NCBI GenBank assembly: GCA_006937955.1
Contig: SSNP01000041.1
Coordinates: forward strand, 1,492,120 to 1,556,119
DNA from: Pachypanchax playfairii
Taxonomy: Eukaryota; Chordata; Actinopteri; Cyprinodontiformes; Aplocheilidae
Direction: 5' to 3'
Length of the DNA: 64,000 nt
Shown piece by piece: positions 1-12,130 of this stretch. Numbering within the stretch: the first letter of the stretch is position 1; the number at the start of each line of letters is the position of its first letter. Made by a program: the position numbers and the translations under genes. The notes under the pieces were generated by a model. It was given only the letters and a program-made list of their open reading frames with translations. It had not been told where the DNA came from and searched no databases.

Positions 1-2915
1 CTAGAAGTAAGTCTGTTTGAGAGTTTTATTCTCCTAATATATTGTAATTGCATTATTACATCATTTCTGATTATCTGTTATCAATACTGAACACTGCTAC
101 CCACGTTTACAGTCCAAATGACCACAGACAGATAATTGCACATAACATATATATGCACAAAACTGCTGGGGACCGAGGTCGTGCATATAACCGCCGTCCA
201 CTTTAATAATAGAATAATTGTGTACTTACAGAACAAGTGTTGTAATGTTTGAGACAGTGGGACCCAAATCTGGTATTGCCTCCAATTCATTGTGATTCAG
301 CTTTCTTAACATGTTAAAAAAGACACAGATAAAAGAATATTCAAGTCACATGTGGCAGGAAAAAAACATTTTACCTATACAAACACCAAGAAACTCAAAC
401 ATACTTACATTTCTCTTAGATGTTGCAATTTTGAAACAAAATTCCAATCAAGTGTTCGTAATTTGTTATGACTCAAGTCCCTGTGAGAGGAAGAGAAAGC
501 AGACAGAAATTCACTGCGTTATTCAAACGCTCCGGTCTTTCATTTTGGTTTAAACCACAAACACGACGACATGCAAATTCTTCATGGTGTTATGCCTCTA
601 CAAGGTAAGGATCTGATCAAAGGAACAATAATCACACTGCGTGGGTAACAGGAATGTTTCAGGAGGTATGGTTACTTCAAGCATCCAAAAACCTGACGGG
701 TGGGGGGGTAGTGGTGTTGGCACTGTACTAGTTTTGGCTCGTTTTATATCCAGGCCCCAGCTGAGGAACAGGGCCAAGGCAAACTGATCGATAAGACTCT
801 GATTAACACAGAAGAAGAGCTGGCGAGAGGCGCCAACGCAACTTGATTCCTGACAGTAAATATAATCGTTTCTGATGTTTGATCAGCAGTTACGGACCTT
901 TAAACCAAATCCAGTCCAACTAAAACCTGTGTGTTCCTTCATAAATCCAAGCTTACCAATTCCACAAAACTTCTCTGATGAGTTCAACATTATTTTAAAA
1001 ACTTCCTTTGTAGTTCCTGAAGAAGTCCGAATACTACTCAATCAGTTGTGCTTCATGTTTCCATAGCCCTGCTTGGATCTTGACTAAGCTTGACAGATCC
1101 AGCTCCTTGGGCTTCTCTAGCCTTGGCCATAGTTCACTTTGGGGGGGTGGACTTGTGTTTGCTGCCTGTTTTTGAAAATGAGCCTGAAAACCAACACAAG
1201 AGGTCTGGCAAGCAGAGGTTCATGCGCCATAAAGCGGTGGAGTTATTGACGCTGCTGTGGATGATCAGTGCCAGACACTTTTTTTAACACCTCCCCTCCT
1301 CCCCCTCCTTACCTTCCTCATCTGGAATCCATCAAGGATCTCTGAGAGGAGGGGGGAGACCCTACAACTAGTAATGTATTCACATTGCCAGGGAAAAGCT
1401 AAACGCATGACATTCGTACGTCCAGATGAAGTTTCTAGGCCCTGGCTTTGTTCTTTTACAGGAATCCAAGTTTTACTCGCCACGCTAGAGTCTCTCTTCC
1501 TTTTTTCTTAAAAACTAAGGCAACGAGTCGCCGTCGCCCCATCTTATGGAAAAGCTATCCTATCATACACCCTAGATAAACTTTGAGTGGACCATACACT
1601 TCCATTTCCCTAACAAAGCAGGCTCTGAGTGGAGCAAGATAACACAGCATGCAGTGTACAGGCTGCAACCTGTATGTGCTGGTCTGGTGAAAACACGCCG
1701 TGCGGCTCACTTATCGCACACTAACACAAATACACACACTGCTCTTCAAGCTAAATGAGTTGCCAATAATTTTCACAAAAAGCAGAGGTTTCTTATAAAA
1801 CTAAAGATAACTAAACAATCAACTGTGTATTTTATCTCAGTTTTTATAATTAATGCATCATGCTGACCAACTTTTCAACTGAATTTATTATTGAATCTAC
1901 ATTATAGATTCATTGCAGTTTCATGTGTCTTGTTCAGAACTCTCAGATCCACATCTCTGGTTTTCCCATCCCCCTTTCCTTTCTGTAGGTTTGTTCCAAA
2001 CTAATCCGACACTTTTCGTAATCAGAACCATCGCTGGCTCCAGCGTTGCTAATTCAGCAGAAATAATGGGGTGATGGAAAACAAAGGGTCGGGTGGTTTA
2101 AGGGGTTTAAGATGTGCTGGAAAGCAACTCGTAAATTAGCATGCCAGAGTGAAAAGAATTTTTCCCCCAGTGTGGAACTTTTTTTTTTTTTTTGGAAGAC
2201 TTGCTCTGGTTATGAAGCTTAGACTGGGTCTGTTTTCTCTGGCAGCTACAAGTTTCCAGAGCCAGCATTTTTTAGTTCCAAGGAGGAGGAGAAAAACTGA
2301 ATTCAGGCTCAGACTCAAGTGATCCAGGCAGCTGAAAGTCAGAATAATCCAAACACAGCAAGTAACAAGGATCTGTGAAGTAGAACACATGGAGCAACAG
2401 GGTTTTAAAAGTTGATGTGGAGTCTTCAGGAAGCTGCAGGCCGAGCTGTCTGTGTCAGATCATCAGGAAACAGTTCAACATTTAGGCTTTAACAACTTTA
2501 AATGCCTGGAAGAAGAATTACTGCAAATACAAATCAGATCTAATCACAGCAGAAAGATGAATTATTTCTAACAGGAGTGTGAAACAAACATTTATTTATA
2601 TATACAGTCACTTTCAACCAGAAGAATTTTTTAACTGTAAAAAATCAGAAATAAATAACATTTCTGAAACCAATCAAACGTCAGAGAAACACCACGAGCG
2701 ACTTACAGCTCAACGGTCCAATCCGGGAACGAGTCCGGAATTCGGGCCCGTCTCAGTCGCCTGCAGTCCACTTGGTTCTCGGAACAGGCGCAGGATGGGG
2801 GGCACGTTCCTGTGTTGGCCCCGCATTCGAGTCCAGGTCTCAGAAACAGCAGAAAAAACACGGCGAACCGTTTCAAACTGCGAGGCCGCGTGCAGGAACG
2901 CCTCGCGTCCCTCAT
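1..2915 (-). CDS. lrig3: lrig3-like LRR and Ig domain membrane protein, 5' part (exons 1-3 visible, continues past left edge)
   Basis: LRIG proteins are single-pass membrane proteins with extracellular leucine-rich repeats and Ig domains that modulate growth-factor receptor signalling. Three exons are visible on the minus strand: 2915-2707, 480-409 and 304-230. They join in one frame (each junction splits a codon after its second base) to about 118 residues. Exon 1 gives a basic N-terminus, a hydrophobic signal stretch (about residues 17-26, FAVFFLLFLR) and an LRRNT cysteine pattern CPPSCAC...DC. Exons 2 and 3 give DLSHNKL...LQHLREI and KLNHNELEAIPDLGP, matching the first LRRs of LRIG proteins. 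The NELE-IP-LGP segment fits my recollection of LRIG3 better than LRIG1 or LRIG2. The ATG at 2915 is the first in frame, because an in-frame TGA lies 24 bases before it. The divergent slc16a7 neighbour mirrors human LRIG3/SLC16A7. Remaining LRRs, Ig domains, membrane segment and tail are outside the window; 1-229 is intron. Family assignment is firm, paralogue assignment rests on synteny and short motifs. Confidence 0.85.
230..304 (-). CDS. lrig3: lrig3 coding exon 3: second leucine-rich repeat
   Basis: This 75-base exon has an acceptor at 306-305 (TTAAG, preceded by a T-rich tract) and a donor GTAAGT at 229-224. It completes the Ile codon, then reads KLNHNELEAIPDLGPTVSN and ends in TTLVL split after two bases. 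This segment is the most LRIG-specific of the three exons. The next exon was not found in the remaining 229 bases. Confidence 0.83.
409..480 (-). CDS. lrig3: lrig3 coding exon 2: one leucine-rich repeat
   Basis: The exon is exactly 72 bases, one 24-residue LRR, the usual unit exon of LRR genes. The acceptor is CTCACAG just before 480 and the donor is GTAAGT at 408-403. The first base completes the Leu codon begun in exon 1, and the exon then reads DLSHNKLRTL, ending in REI split after two bases. Intron 1 is 2,226 bp and intron 2 only 104 bp, a short intron of typical fish size. Confidence 0.85.
481..2706 (-). other. lrig3: lrig3 intron 1
   Basis: This is 2.2 kb of intron with donor GTAAGT and acceptor CTCACAG. 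I see no coding exon inside it. A compositionally balanced stretch near 1090-1300 could be conserved non-coding sequence, but this cannot be judged without alignment. A T-run lies near 2180. Confidence 0.7.
2707..2915 (-). CDS. lrig3: lrig3 coding exon 1: signal peptide and LRR N-terminal cap
   Basis: This exon has 209 coding bases, 69 codons plus two bases. It starts at ATG 2915 and ends in ...TVE plus CT, followed by the donor GTAAGT at 2706-2701. The LRRNT cap is read as CPPSCACSENQVDC, with cysteines spaced as in slit/LRIG caps. The exon lies in a CpG-rich block that extends upstream to about 3150, consistent with a promoter-proximal first exon. An out-of-frame 146-codon frame (3150-2710) overlaps it and is probably not a protein. 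Confidence 0.83.
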
Positions 2916-3170
2916 CGTGCCACAGGACCAGATAAGTTTTCACCTTCAAGGTGCAGTATCCAAAAAATGCGAGCCCACCTCCCGCGCTCAAAACACCGTC
3001 TAATCCACCCGGTGGACTTTTAAATCCGGTTCCTTGCTGCGCTGCGAGTCGGAGACGAGAGGTGGGATACCCGAACGTTCCTCTGAAACGGTTCCATCCT
3101 GGTGTGGAAACTTCTGAGCGCCTCGCCTCGTCGCGCTGCTGCTGGAGCAACTTGTACTGTGCAGCATGAG
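2916..3170 (-). promoter_or_regulatory. lrig3: CpG-rich lrig3 5' UTR and promoter region
   Basis: The sequence from about 2700 to 3170 is visibly enriched in CG dinucleotides compared with the AT-rich surroundings, and it ends at the lrig3 start codon. No TATA box is obvious. This is the expected appearance of a CpG-island promoter and 5' UTR. The transcription start cannot be placed from sequence alone. Confidence 0.55.
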
Positions 3171-3457
3171 CACACAGCAGAGGTATGCAGGGGGGTTGGA
3201 TGGGAAATGGAGTCTCTACCTCCTCCGCGTGGGTCTTCTGTACAGCTTCACGCGTTGAAGAACAGCAGAGGCGGCTCTAAACGCTTTTGGTGTCCTGGGC
3301 AAGATCATTGTTTGGTGCCCTTCTGCAAAACATCATGAAAAACCTCACAGATTTAATGAAATTCACTGCAGCAAAAAACTACAAACAATTAGTACATAAA
3401 ATAATAAACGGTTTCCCAAATAAAACTAGTACATATGAAAAGGCAAAACCTTTCTAA
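3171..3457. other. Intergenic DNA upstream of lrig3
   Basis: A short stretch between the lrig3 CpG block and the TTAA-flanked element. The segment near 3270-3350 has the look of an old dispersed repeat, but I could not assign it. No gene is seen. Confidence 0.4.
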
Positions 3458-4517
3458 TTGACCTTTCGCCGAGCCCCGCCCCCTTAGTTACTTTTGCTAT
3501 GCCCTGCCACTCGTCCAGCGAAGTTAAATGTATTTGGAAGAAATCAGCGAGCTTTCAGTGGGATAGCGTTTAAATATCACAAAAATTGTAAAATTATGTT
3601 CGTGTGAGCTGCACACATCCTAGTTGAACATCCAGCTATTGAATATCCAGCAGTTATTTGTGCTTTCAGTGACTTTTGGTTTCACAAGAAATGTTCTCGT
3701 GTGGGACTTTTCTTCAGACAGTGAACTTTATGGATAAATACCTCCACAGTATACTCCAGGTCGACGTAGGAGGGTCTTATAGTATGCAGTGGAGGGATAT
3801 ATTCAGAATAAAAAGACACGCAATAAAGGAGATACGACTGCTATCAAGGCTAATGCTTACACCGGCCGGTCTGAAGCTAAATCTCAGAGATAGGTTTTCC
3901 GTTCATAAAATGCTTCATAAAAGATAAAAACAATGTTATTTAAAGTTGCTTGTTGGGGCGCTAAATGTTTGACTTTGTTGTAAACTGATGAAAAATAAAG
4001 TGAGAGACACTACGTCGACACAATGACAGCCGACAACAACAGCAGCTAACGTTAGCTCACATGTTAACTAATATTGGCTAAAGCTAAAGGGCTCGTTAAA
4101 CTTCAGAGAGTAGGTTAACAATCTGGCAATGATATCCATGGTTATCATAACTTTGGTCTGATTTGTGTTCTTGCCTCCAGTTAGTAGATCTAGACAACAC
4201 GGTAAGTAGTTAGCTGTTAGCCTTACCTTTGAGCAGATGTATACTTTGTAATTTCCCGACACATTTAACTGAAGTGGGGGCCGTCCACACTGTTTAATCC
4301 ATTGTAGGCACCACTGACGTTTTGTTTTCGGCTTTGGGAACGGAAAGAACTCAAATCCTCCATATAATCTATCAGGATATCCAGTGTCCAATTTACAAAT
4401 AACATGGGACTGTCCTGCCTGGAGTCAGTGCTTGCCGGAACTACTCGCATAGTAACGGTTGCTATGATGTGTGATTGGACAATAGCCCTTTTTGGGGAGG
4501 GGCTGGCGAAAGGTCAG
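3458..4517. mobile_element. Kolobok-like (TTAA-flanked) DNA transposon relic with THAP-like exon
   Basis: The ends are inverted repeats of about 25 bp. The left begins TTGACCTTTCGCC; the right, read inward on the other strand, begins CTGACCTTTCGCC, and both continue into a C-rich AGCCCC segment. The right end abuts TTAA (4518-4521) and the left end CTAA (3454-3457), consistent with a TTAA target site with one change. The element is 1,060 bp. Inside, on the minus strand, a short frame resembles the C-terminal half of a THAP DNA-binding domain and is followed by a splice donor. TTAA target sites and THAP-containing transposases together are known for the Kolobok superfamily. P-like elements also carry THAP domains but make longer target duplications. 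No catalytic transposase core was found, so this is a non-autonomous or deleted copy. Confidence 0.55.
4227..4450 (-). pseudogene. Decayed THAP-like zinc-finger exon of the transposon
   Basis: On the minus strand, the frame through 4391-4227 reads FEFFPFPKPKTKRQW, then W-I-K-Q-C, then VYICSK, directly followed by the donor GTAAGG at 4226. This spacing (FP, basic residues, W, W, CSK) resembles a THAP domain, where the zinc-binding Cys is followed by a His in HF; the HF would be in the next exon. The upstream part of the same frame carries a stop codon near 4425, so the exon is broken. The assignment comes from motif shape only. Confidence 0.4.
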
Positions 4518-4521
4518 TTAA

Positions 4522-7500
4522 TTTAATGTTAACGTTTGTCTCCAGGAAGAATAATTTAATAGTCTGTGATCTAAAAACTTTAGTTTGTTGAAAAAAGCTG
4601 GTGATAAAGGATTCCTTTAGTTTGTGTGTTCCTATTTGAGCACTACTTTTGGCGCATTGTGTGGAATAACATGCCACGGTGTGAGTGTGCTCAGAGTCTG
4701 AGTGTCATGAAAATCTGTCTGTGTTGCTAATTTATGTCCATCCTCCTTCATAGAGCATGTGCTGCAAGACACATTTAGGGTCATTAAATGGGAAATTACA
4801 GGTTTTGATGTTTATTATTCTTTATTTCGACATATATTATGACAAATAATTTGTTATGTGTGAAAATCTGTCTAAGTCGGAATTTTCTGGTCTGATATTG
4901 TTTCACAGTGATTTGAATGCAAAAATACTCAGAAATACATTTTTGAGCTTAGTTTTAAAAGATATGTCCTCCAGCATAAGAAAAATGTTAAATGAAAAAC
5001 AGGGTGCAAAGAAATTCTGTTCAATGTGCATCATTACAACCTTCACGTAAAATACAGATAGTTTTAAACCATGCACTCATTATTTAAACCTCCTATTTTA
5101 AACAAACACACATTCACCTAAAGTCCCAAACAGGATTTAATTGATATTCTGCTCCTGAAAGCCAGCAGATATTTTTTATTTGCAAGTTAAAAGGTGTGCT
5201 TTTTTCCCAAATTTTACACATAAAAAGGCTCTTCATAGGCTATTCATGCACAGATGCATCAGTTTCCCCGAGGCAAAGTGTTGAACAGTTTTCTGTTGAC
5301 CAAGGTCACGCTTTCACTGTTAACTGACACTTCCTCTTTGCAGCGAGGACACAAACTAATCAACCTGATTAAAGCTTCACTCATCTTTACCAGGAAATAA
5401 ATGTTTATATAAATGTTTAAAGAGGACACATTCAGTAAGTTCTTCGACACATACTTGGATAAAACAGAAATATTGTGTTGCTAAAACCATCCAGAAGGTC
5501 GCTGAAGTTCACTTGATGCCTAACTTACTCATCGTTTTTTATGTATATAATTATAAAATAAAAACATTTTAAAGGATAATCCAAAAGAAATAAAATAAGG
5601 TGCCACTTTATCTTCAATGTTGAAACATCTGATGCGAGTTAAATGTTCAGAAATTGTGTTAAAACTTTATTTAGTGTGCAAAAACTCTGTTAAGAAAAAA
5701 GCTAAAATTAGTTTAAATGGGTAATAGGACTTTAATCTAATATTTAATAATATATAAACTATGTTTACTGCACTAAGACCTCCATGTTTATTATAAAGTA
5801 AGTAAATATATTATTTTAAAGAGCAGTTTTCTTTCCAAATTTGAATAAATCATTTGGGAATAGGATTAACTGTAGAGGTAAATGTATGAGGTTTATTTGC
5901 TGAAACTACAAAAGATTAAAATAAACGGATTAACTACTGATAAAAAGTGGCTTTATGGAAGGAATCCCCAGTCAGTGCCTCAGTGTGCTGAGAAAAACAA
6001 ACATACACAAACTCAGTAGGAGAACTGGGCAGGAATAGCATGACTAGACCAACAGACTTTACCAAGGCCTCCAGATGGAAACCAGCAACAACAAAATTTG
6101 ACAAGTTAAATGATCCTAAGGAGAAAACTGTAACTATAACTTAACTTTTTTTTCTAATCCTCTTTCCTTGAAAATGTGAAATAATTTGGAATATGTTATC
6201 AAAGTTTATGACTGTGGATTTAATCAAAGCCTCAAAAGGCCTAACCTTCAAGCGGTACGTCCCTTGAAACCATCTCCAGTGATCCTGTCATGCCTTGCAC
6301 AGCAGTACAGTATACAGCAGCCTTGGAGCGTGCTTCAGCCCTCACATTCCTCTCCTGGTGAAATCATATTTCCAAGCTACCACAGATTTGTTTGGTCACA
6401 GCGGCGCCTTCATGATAGATGTTTTTCTGGCAGAGGAATACCTTGTACTCTTCTCTGCAATCCCTCCATCACCTCTAGTTAGTGCAAAGGTATGTGGACC
6501 TGTAAAGTCTTTAAGTTTGACTGTGCCAGAACTTTTTTCGGAGCTAAATAACACACAGATGTTGGAAGAAAACTAGCTGCTTATAATGTGTGTGGCTTGC
6601 TGCCAACATCTACCCTGATGCTAACTGATCATTTCTACATGTTTGTACAGTGATTTAGGTTATAGGTTTAAAAAGGTGTTTAAAATCAATATTAAATAAA
6701 TATTAAACTGAACGCAGTTAAAAAGTAATGGAGATCAATTATAGATCCATTTTTGTGGTCGAGGCTTGTGTCTTTGTGGCTACTGAAGTTAAAGCTCCTT
6801 ATAAAATTAAGAATCATTACAGCCACTCAGAATGTTTCCGTGCACATCTAAACTGAGCTTTTGGCAGAAACCAAACTAATGGATTAACCCCCTGTTGAGA
6901 GCTCACACAAAATACCACCAAGTGAAACAAACAGAGTAAAAAATGAACGACAACAACACTGCAGCACAGTAAACATTACACGTCAGATGCACGCAGAGTC
7001 TTGTGGCAATGATAAGTACATATTTATAAGTACAAAGATAAAATCTCCTTGTTCAACATACAAAAATCCTTGATGCTGATCAATAAAGAGTTACATTATC
7101 AAAGTTCCTCAGCTGCTCAGAGTTATTTAACTGCATTTTTATTGAGGTACTTTATGCTTAAGAAGGAGAGCATCTTTGGAATGTTCTGCATTAAGGCTCA
7201 TTTCAGGTGTCGAGCCATATTTTAGCACTCTGAACAGAGCATCTGTTGTGAAGGCTGAGCATGTGTGAGGCTGATGTTGACGAGCGGCTGAGAGCCTCCA
7301 AAGTGCCCCATGTAAAGGTCTACGTTGTGTGGCTGCCACCAATTACAAGTCTCTGAGCTCAAAACAAAATATCTGCTGTGTGAACAGGTCAGCAGGGATA
7401 AATGAGGCAGTGTCCGGAGTTCAGTCAGGATGCCTGCCTCATATAATTACTGGGATGACTGACTTTGGCATGGAGTGTTGTGGCCCAGACTGATGGCCAT

Positions 7501-10500
7501 ATGATTTGTCAACATGCATCATGTCACCCTATAATACCACCCACTATCCAAAAATGAGGCACACTTATAAATCAAATGACAGCATCGCCTCTGAGCAGGA
7601 TCCTAATCCTGAAATCTGATTATCTTGTTCTTGACTTCAGTGTGAAGGAAAATTTTACCCCTTATATGAGAATCATTATTAACATCAATAAAAGTTATTG
7701 AAACATGGGGAAACAGAAAAAAAAATCACAGAACTGTTCACCTTAGGTTCAAGGACATGGTATGTCAGACTTTAGCCAGAGGTTTGTATTGATTGTAATT
7801 ATCTTTCACCCTGAGTTGATATTGTTGCTAATTTGATACTCAATTGGCCTGAATTTGTTAGCTCTTATTAGATTGGTACGCTTTTTATCCAATACTCTGT
7901 CACGTTGATGACACACTGACCGAAAGACAGTTCAATATCCAATTTCACTTTGAAATCGACCTTTCACACTTTCTTTCACTGACATTAACTTTACACGATG
8001 CTCTGCTGTTCAGTTTAATTAGCATATGGCTGTTTCAGATGAGTAAATATACTGATAGGGACAATTCAGACGAGTAGTTCATACAGTTCAGTCTATCTTT
8101 ATAGTAAAAGTTAAGGATCTGTATGTGACTGGATTATCAATGATTCTAAGTAATTACACACACGTGAAAGATCAGATCCTTAAATAACCTTCAAATCTAT
8201 TGTGTCCCAGTCAAGGATATTTAGTTTAATGTCTTAGTTAGGCTTCTTTTATGCTTTTAACTCTCATTAGTGGTATATATCTTTTCTTAAAATCATGTTG
8301 ACAAAAATCTAAAACCATGAGACTTTTGCATTACAATACAAAGACCATTCGGATTCCTGTGAGTTCATATGGCTAAATTTAGTCTTGTGTACCAGTTTCT
8401 CAACAGTCCACTGAGTGTGGCCTAGAATTGCGTGAGAACATGTGCAGAAGATGCATAATCAAACGCCCATCCCACAGGTGGCAACAAATACAACAGAAAC
8501 ACACAAAAAAGAGTAAAAACAATACTTGGCTTGGACCCAAAGTTTTGCCGTCATCCAAGATAGTACGAAGAGGGAAAAAGAGACGGTACGATGGAGATGT
8601 GCAATGTTTTTTGGTAACTTGTTGGCCATTTAATGCTAAAAGGGCGGTGGTATTTATTGTGACAAATTGCCAAAGACAAAGATTTGGAATAGTTGATGGT
8701 CATCTGTAAAGTTGGGTCATTTGGCTTTCGTTTATATTTGTTTTATGACTCAGTTTCAGCAGTTTTACGGAAATAAAGATGCCCCAAAAAATATTGGTAT
8801 GCAAAAAGATAAAAACCGAAATCCAGCAATCTCTGGCTAAAAAGCTTTTAATTTTAATCTTTGATTTTAATTTGATGTTATTACAGAAAAAATGAAGCAT
8901 TGTTTCAATGAAGAGCTGTTGTGTCATTACAACACATACAGTACAGTGTGTGAACTGCATTTATTTATTGGTTTTTGAAAGACCAACAAGGCTTTTGGTC
9001 TCCTTCAAGCCATATTTCTGTTCAGGTAGCTCTGACTTACCCAGAATGCACTGCCATCTTCAACATCACTGGTAAATTCTCAGTTATTCAAAACCTCACA
9101 GATTGGAACGCCACCCTTGCATTTCTACGTAGATTTATATAAAAAAAGAACGGCATAGAATTGTTTACATTCGTCCGTCCATTAGCTACATTATGGTTCA
9201 TCGGGGGGGGGGGTTACTTAACCATCAAATGAGTTTTACTACAAACCTAATTCTTACTGTTGTGTACTAAGGATGATAACAATCACATGATAATAGACAA
9301 GTTGCAGGAGAACACTTGGGTCACAAATCAGTCACATGGTACATTAACTGTAGTTGTAACTCTAAAGGAATTAACCAAAGAAAGTGAGGAAGATAATGGG
9401 AGAGAAATGAGATTCAAACAGTCCGTAAATGTGGATCACACACTTGAATAGCCTCAGGTCCGACTAGTTAATTAATACCTGCTAGTAAAAATCAACAATC
9501 AAGAATTCAGGATCTACCTCACCAGGAGGTCAGAGGTGAAGGAACAGGCTTTTGTTAAGGCAGCACTGACGGGACTGTGTTCGTACATGCGTGTTATCAC
9601 ATTTGCATTTCAAACCTCGTGGTTGTCAGGTCAGTCAAAAAGGTCCCTGTTTAAAACAATGTACCTCCAATAAATGACTAGTTTTTACATAGAATATAGC
9701 GGAAGAGTTAAATGTCTGTCTCCACTTTTCTATCAAACAGAACAGCTTTTAAAATGAATGTATTACCTTTTTTAGCAAGTCACCTCTGCACACGTGAGGT
9801 TTGTTTTAACATTACACACACTGTTTTTCCCCAAAAGAAACAAACTTAGATACTCAGTTTCTAATAAAATATCTGTTTATTCACGCTTCTTGATGATCTG
9901 ACACTGAATAAATTACACGGTTTATCGTTACGATCAGTATCTTCTTTAAAGAATCTTCTTGCACTTATCTGGCTGCTTTTGGTTTCTACCAACACCAGAA
10001 GTAAATGTCTTGCTTTAAGCCTGTTTCTTACTGTATTGCAACTGCAGATGATTAAAATACACAGATTTTATATTGGAATGGCACTAAATATTTTGGTGTA
10101 TTTTAATACTGTAAATAAATGGAGGTACATTTGTACAAAGGTCATGCAGGTATTTTTGCTGCTATTTAGTCATAAAGTAACTAAATTATGTCTTAAAATT
10201 GTTTGTAATTTATCTGCATCTGGTTGCAGATTTGTTGTCAGATCCTACTTTGCTTTAAGAAGCTAAAACAATATGCTGAAAGAAGCATAACTACTTTCTG
10301 GGAGGCTGATTTCTTTTTCTTCATCGAACCAAGTCGGAATTTTTTTAGATTTTATAATAACACATTGTGAGTTTATAGTTAAATATAGCAAGTTAACGAG
10401 ATGAATGACGTCAACAGATGTAAAACATCTCATAAAAGGATCTTTTAGTCAACTTGCTGAACTTTTGATCAAATTGTTATTAGTTATTCGTGATGATTTA

Positions 10501-12130
10501 AAAGGTGAGAGTGAATGCATAGTACAGCTGGTGGTGGGTGCCATTAGGTCACAGCTGTTGGATGTCACCTTACTTCTTTAACACCCTCCCCCTCACTGAA
10601 AGAGGTGTTGAAGTGAAAAAAGCAACCCTCCCTCCAGCTGCAGCTCCTCTGACCCAAACAGTCAGGGTGCTCTCTGCCTTTGTGGAAACAAGCTGACAGG
10701 AAAGGTAAACATCAAGGTGTGGAAAGAAATGCTCTTGTTTCTCACAACCCTGCATGGTTTCAATGCTGCATTAAATCAGACGTGCAGGATGTAAACAAGT
10801 AGATACAAAGAAAATCTTTCAGTCTCTGGAAGAAGCTTCGGTCCATCAGGACCAGGACCCCCCCCCCCACAGGATCAGTTTCTTCCCCTCTGCTACTGGT
10901 TTCTGATTCTGATTCTTTACCTGAGATGTGGGCAGATGGATCATATGTTACATGCATATAGGAGCTCAGTTCTCTAGTGACCTCTAGAGGTAGAAGCAAT
11001 GGAAAAGGACAACTTTTTAACTAGTTAAGCACTAATATTCCCCATTTGTCCTAACCTAAACATCCATATTTCACATGCACTGAAGTGAACATTTTCTATT
11101 CTTATATATGTTTCAATAACTTCAACTCCATTTATATCACTTCTCATTTTTTAAAAGTTTTTTTCCCTATAATTTAATGTAAACAATGATATTGTGAATA
11201 TACTTTAAAACAGCAGGATTTAGCGAATCCCAACCCAAACTTTGGGAACCACTTGGTTAAATGATCTGTTTCTGAGGCAGAACCATCAAATTAGTTTGAC
11301 TACAAACCTAATGCTTACTGTTGTGCACTATAAGGATGATAACAAACATGTTCTCAAACAAGTTCTTTCTCAGTCTCCTCCGTTTTTATTTTCGTAAATA
11401 CCTGAATTCTTGAGTTTAGATTATTTTGTATCTTTGTTCAAATATTTTTGGAATGATGAAATCATTTTACAATCTTACACTAGAACAAACAAAACAAATA
11501 AAAACCTCCAGAATTTGACCTGAATTAAGTCCTTCAAAGTCACCTGTGACCTTCTGGTTGAAGTTACTCTATCGCCCTCTGCTGGTGGAAGATGTCAGGC
11601 TCAGCTGTGTGAAGTTCTGATCTGATCATCAGTTCTAGTGAGATCTTAATCAAAAATGTATCAAATAATACAAAACAACAGAAAATTAATTCAGTAGCAA
11701 ATACTAGTCTGTGTCTTTATTTACCGGTTTTTATTAACGATAGAACTAAAGTGACGCTTGCTACTCTTAACATCATGGTGACCAGTGTGTTTGGAGTAAT
11801 ATCAAGTAATTTTAATGACATTTGAAAAAACTTTATGTAAATTCATTTTGCAATAATCTAGCTATCTAAAAGCTGCCTTGAGCCATCAAAGCCTATAGCT
11901 GCAAAATAATGGAAAGTTATCTCATAGATAGTAGAATTTAATAAATTTTACCAGTTTTTAATTGTACTTTTTAGTTGTTTCTTTTATTTTAAGAAATCTT
12001 TGACTTTATTTTATCTTATATTGTGTTTCTGTTATAGTTTTAATCTTTTTTGTGGAATTGTAGGACATTTTTATATAAACCTCTGCTGTTTTCTAAGGTC
12101 ATTGATCTTAATGATCATTATTGTTATTTT
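4522..12130. other. Intergenic AT-rich DNA, no gene recognised
   Basis: This is 7.6 kb between the transposon relic and the LINE relic. No exon with family resemblance was seen on either strand. A block near 6230-6500 is more GC-balanced and could be conserved non-coding DNA. Short G and C runs occur near 9203 and 10859. The 98- and 93-codon frames near 6186-6576 show no domain pattern. Confidence 0.5.
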
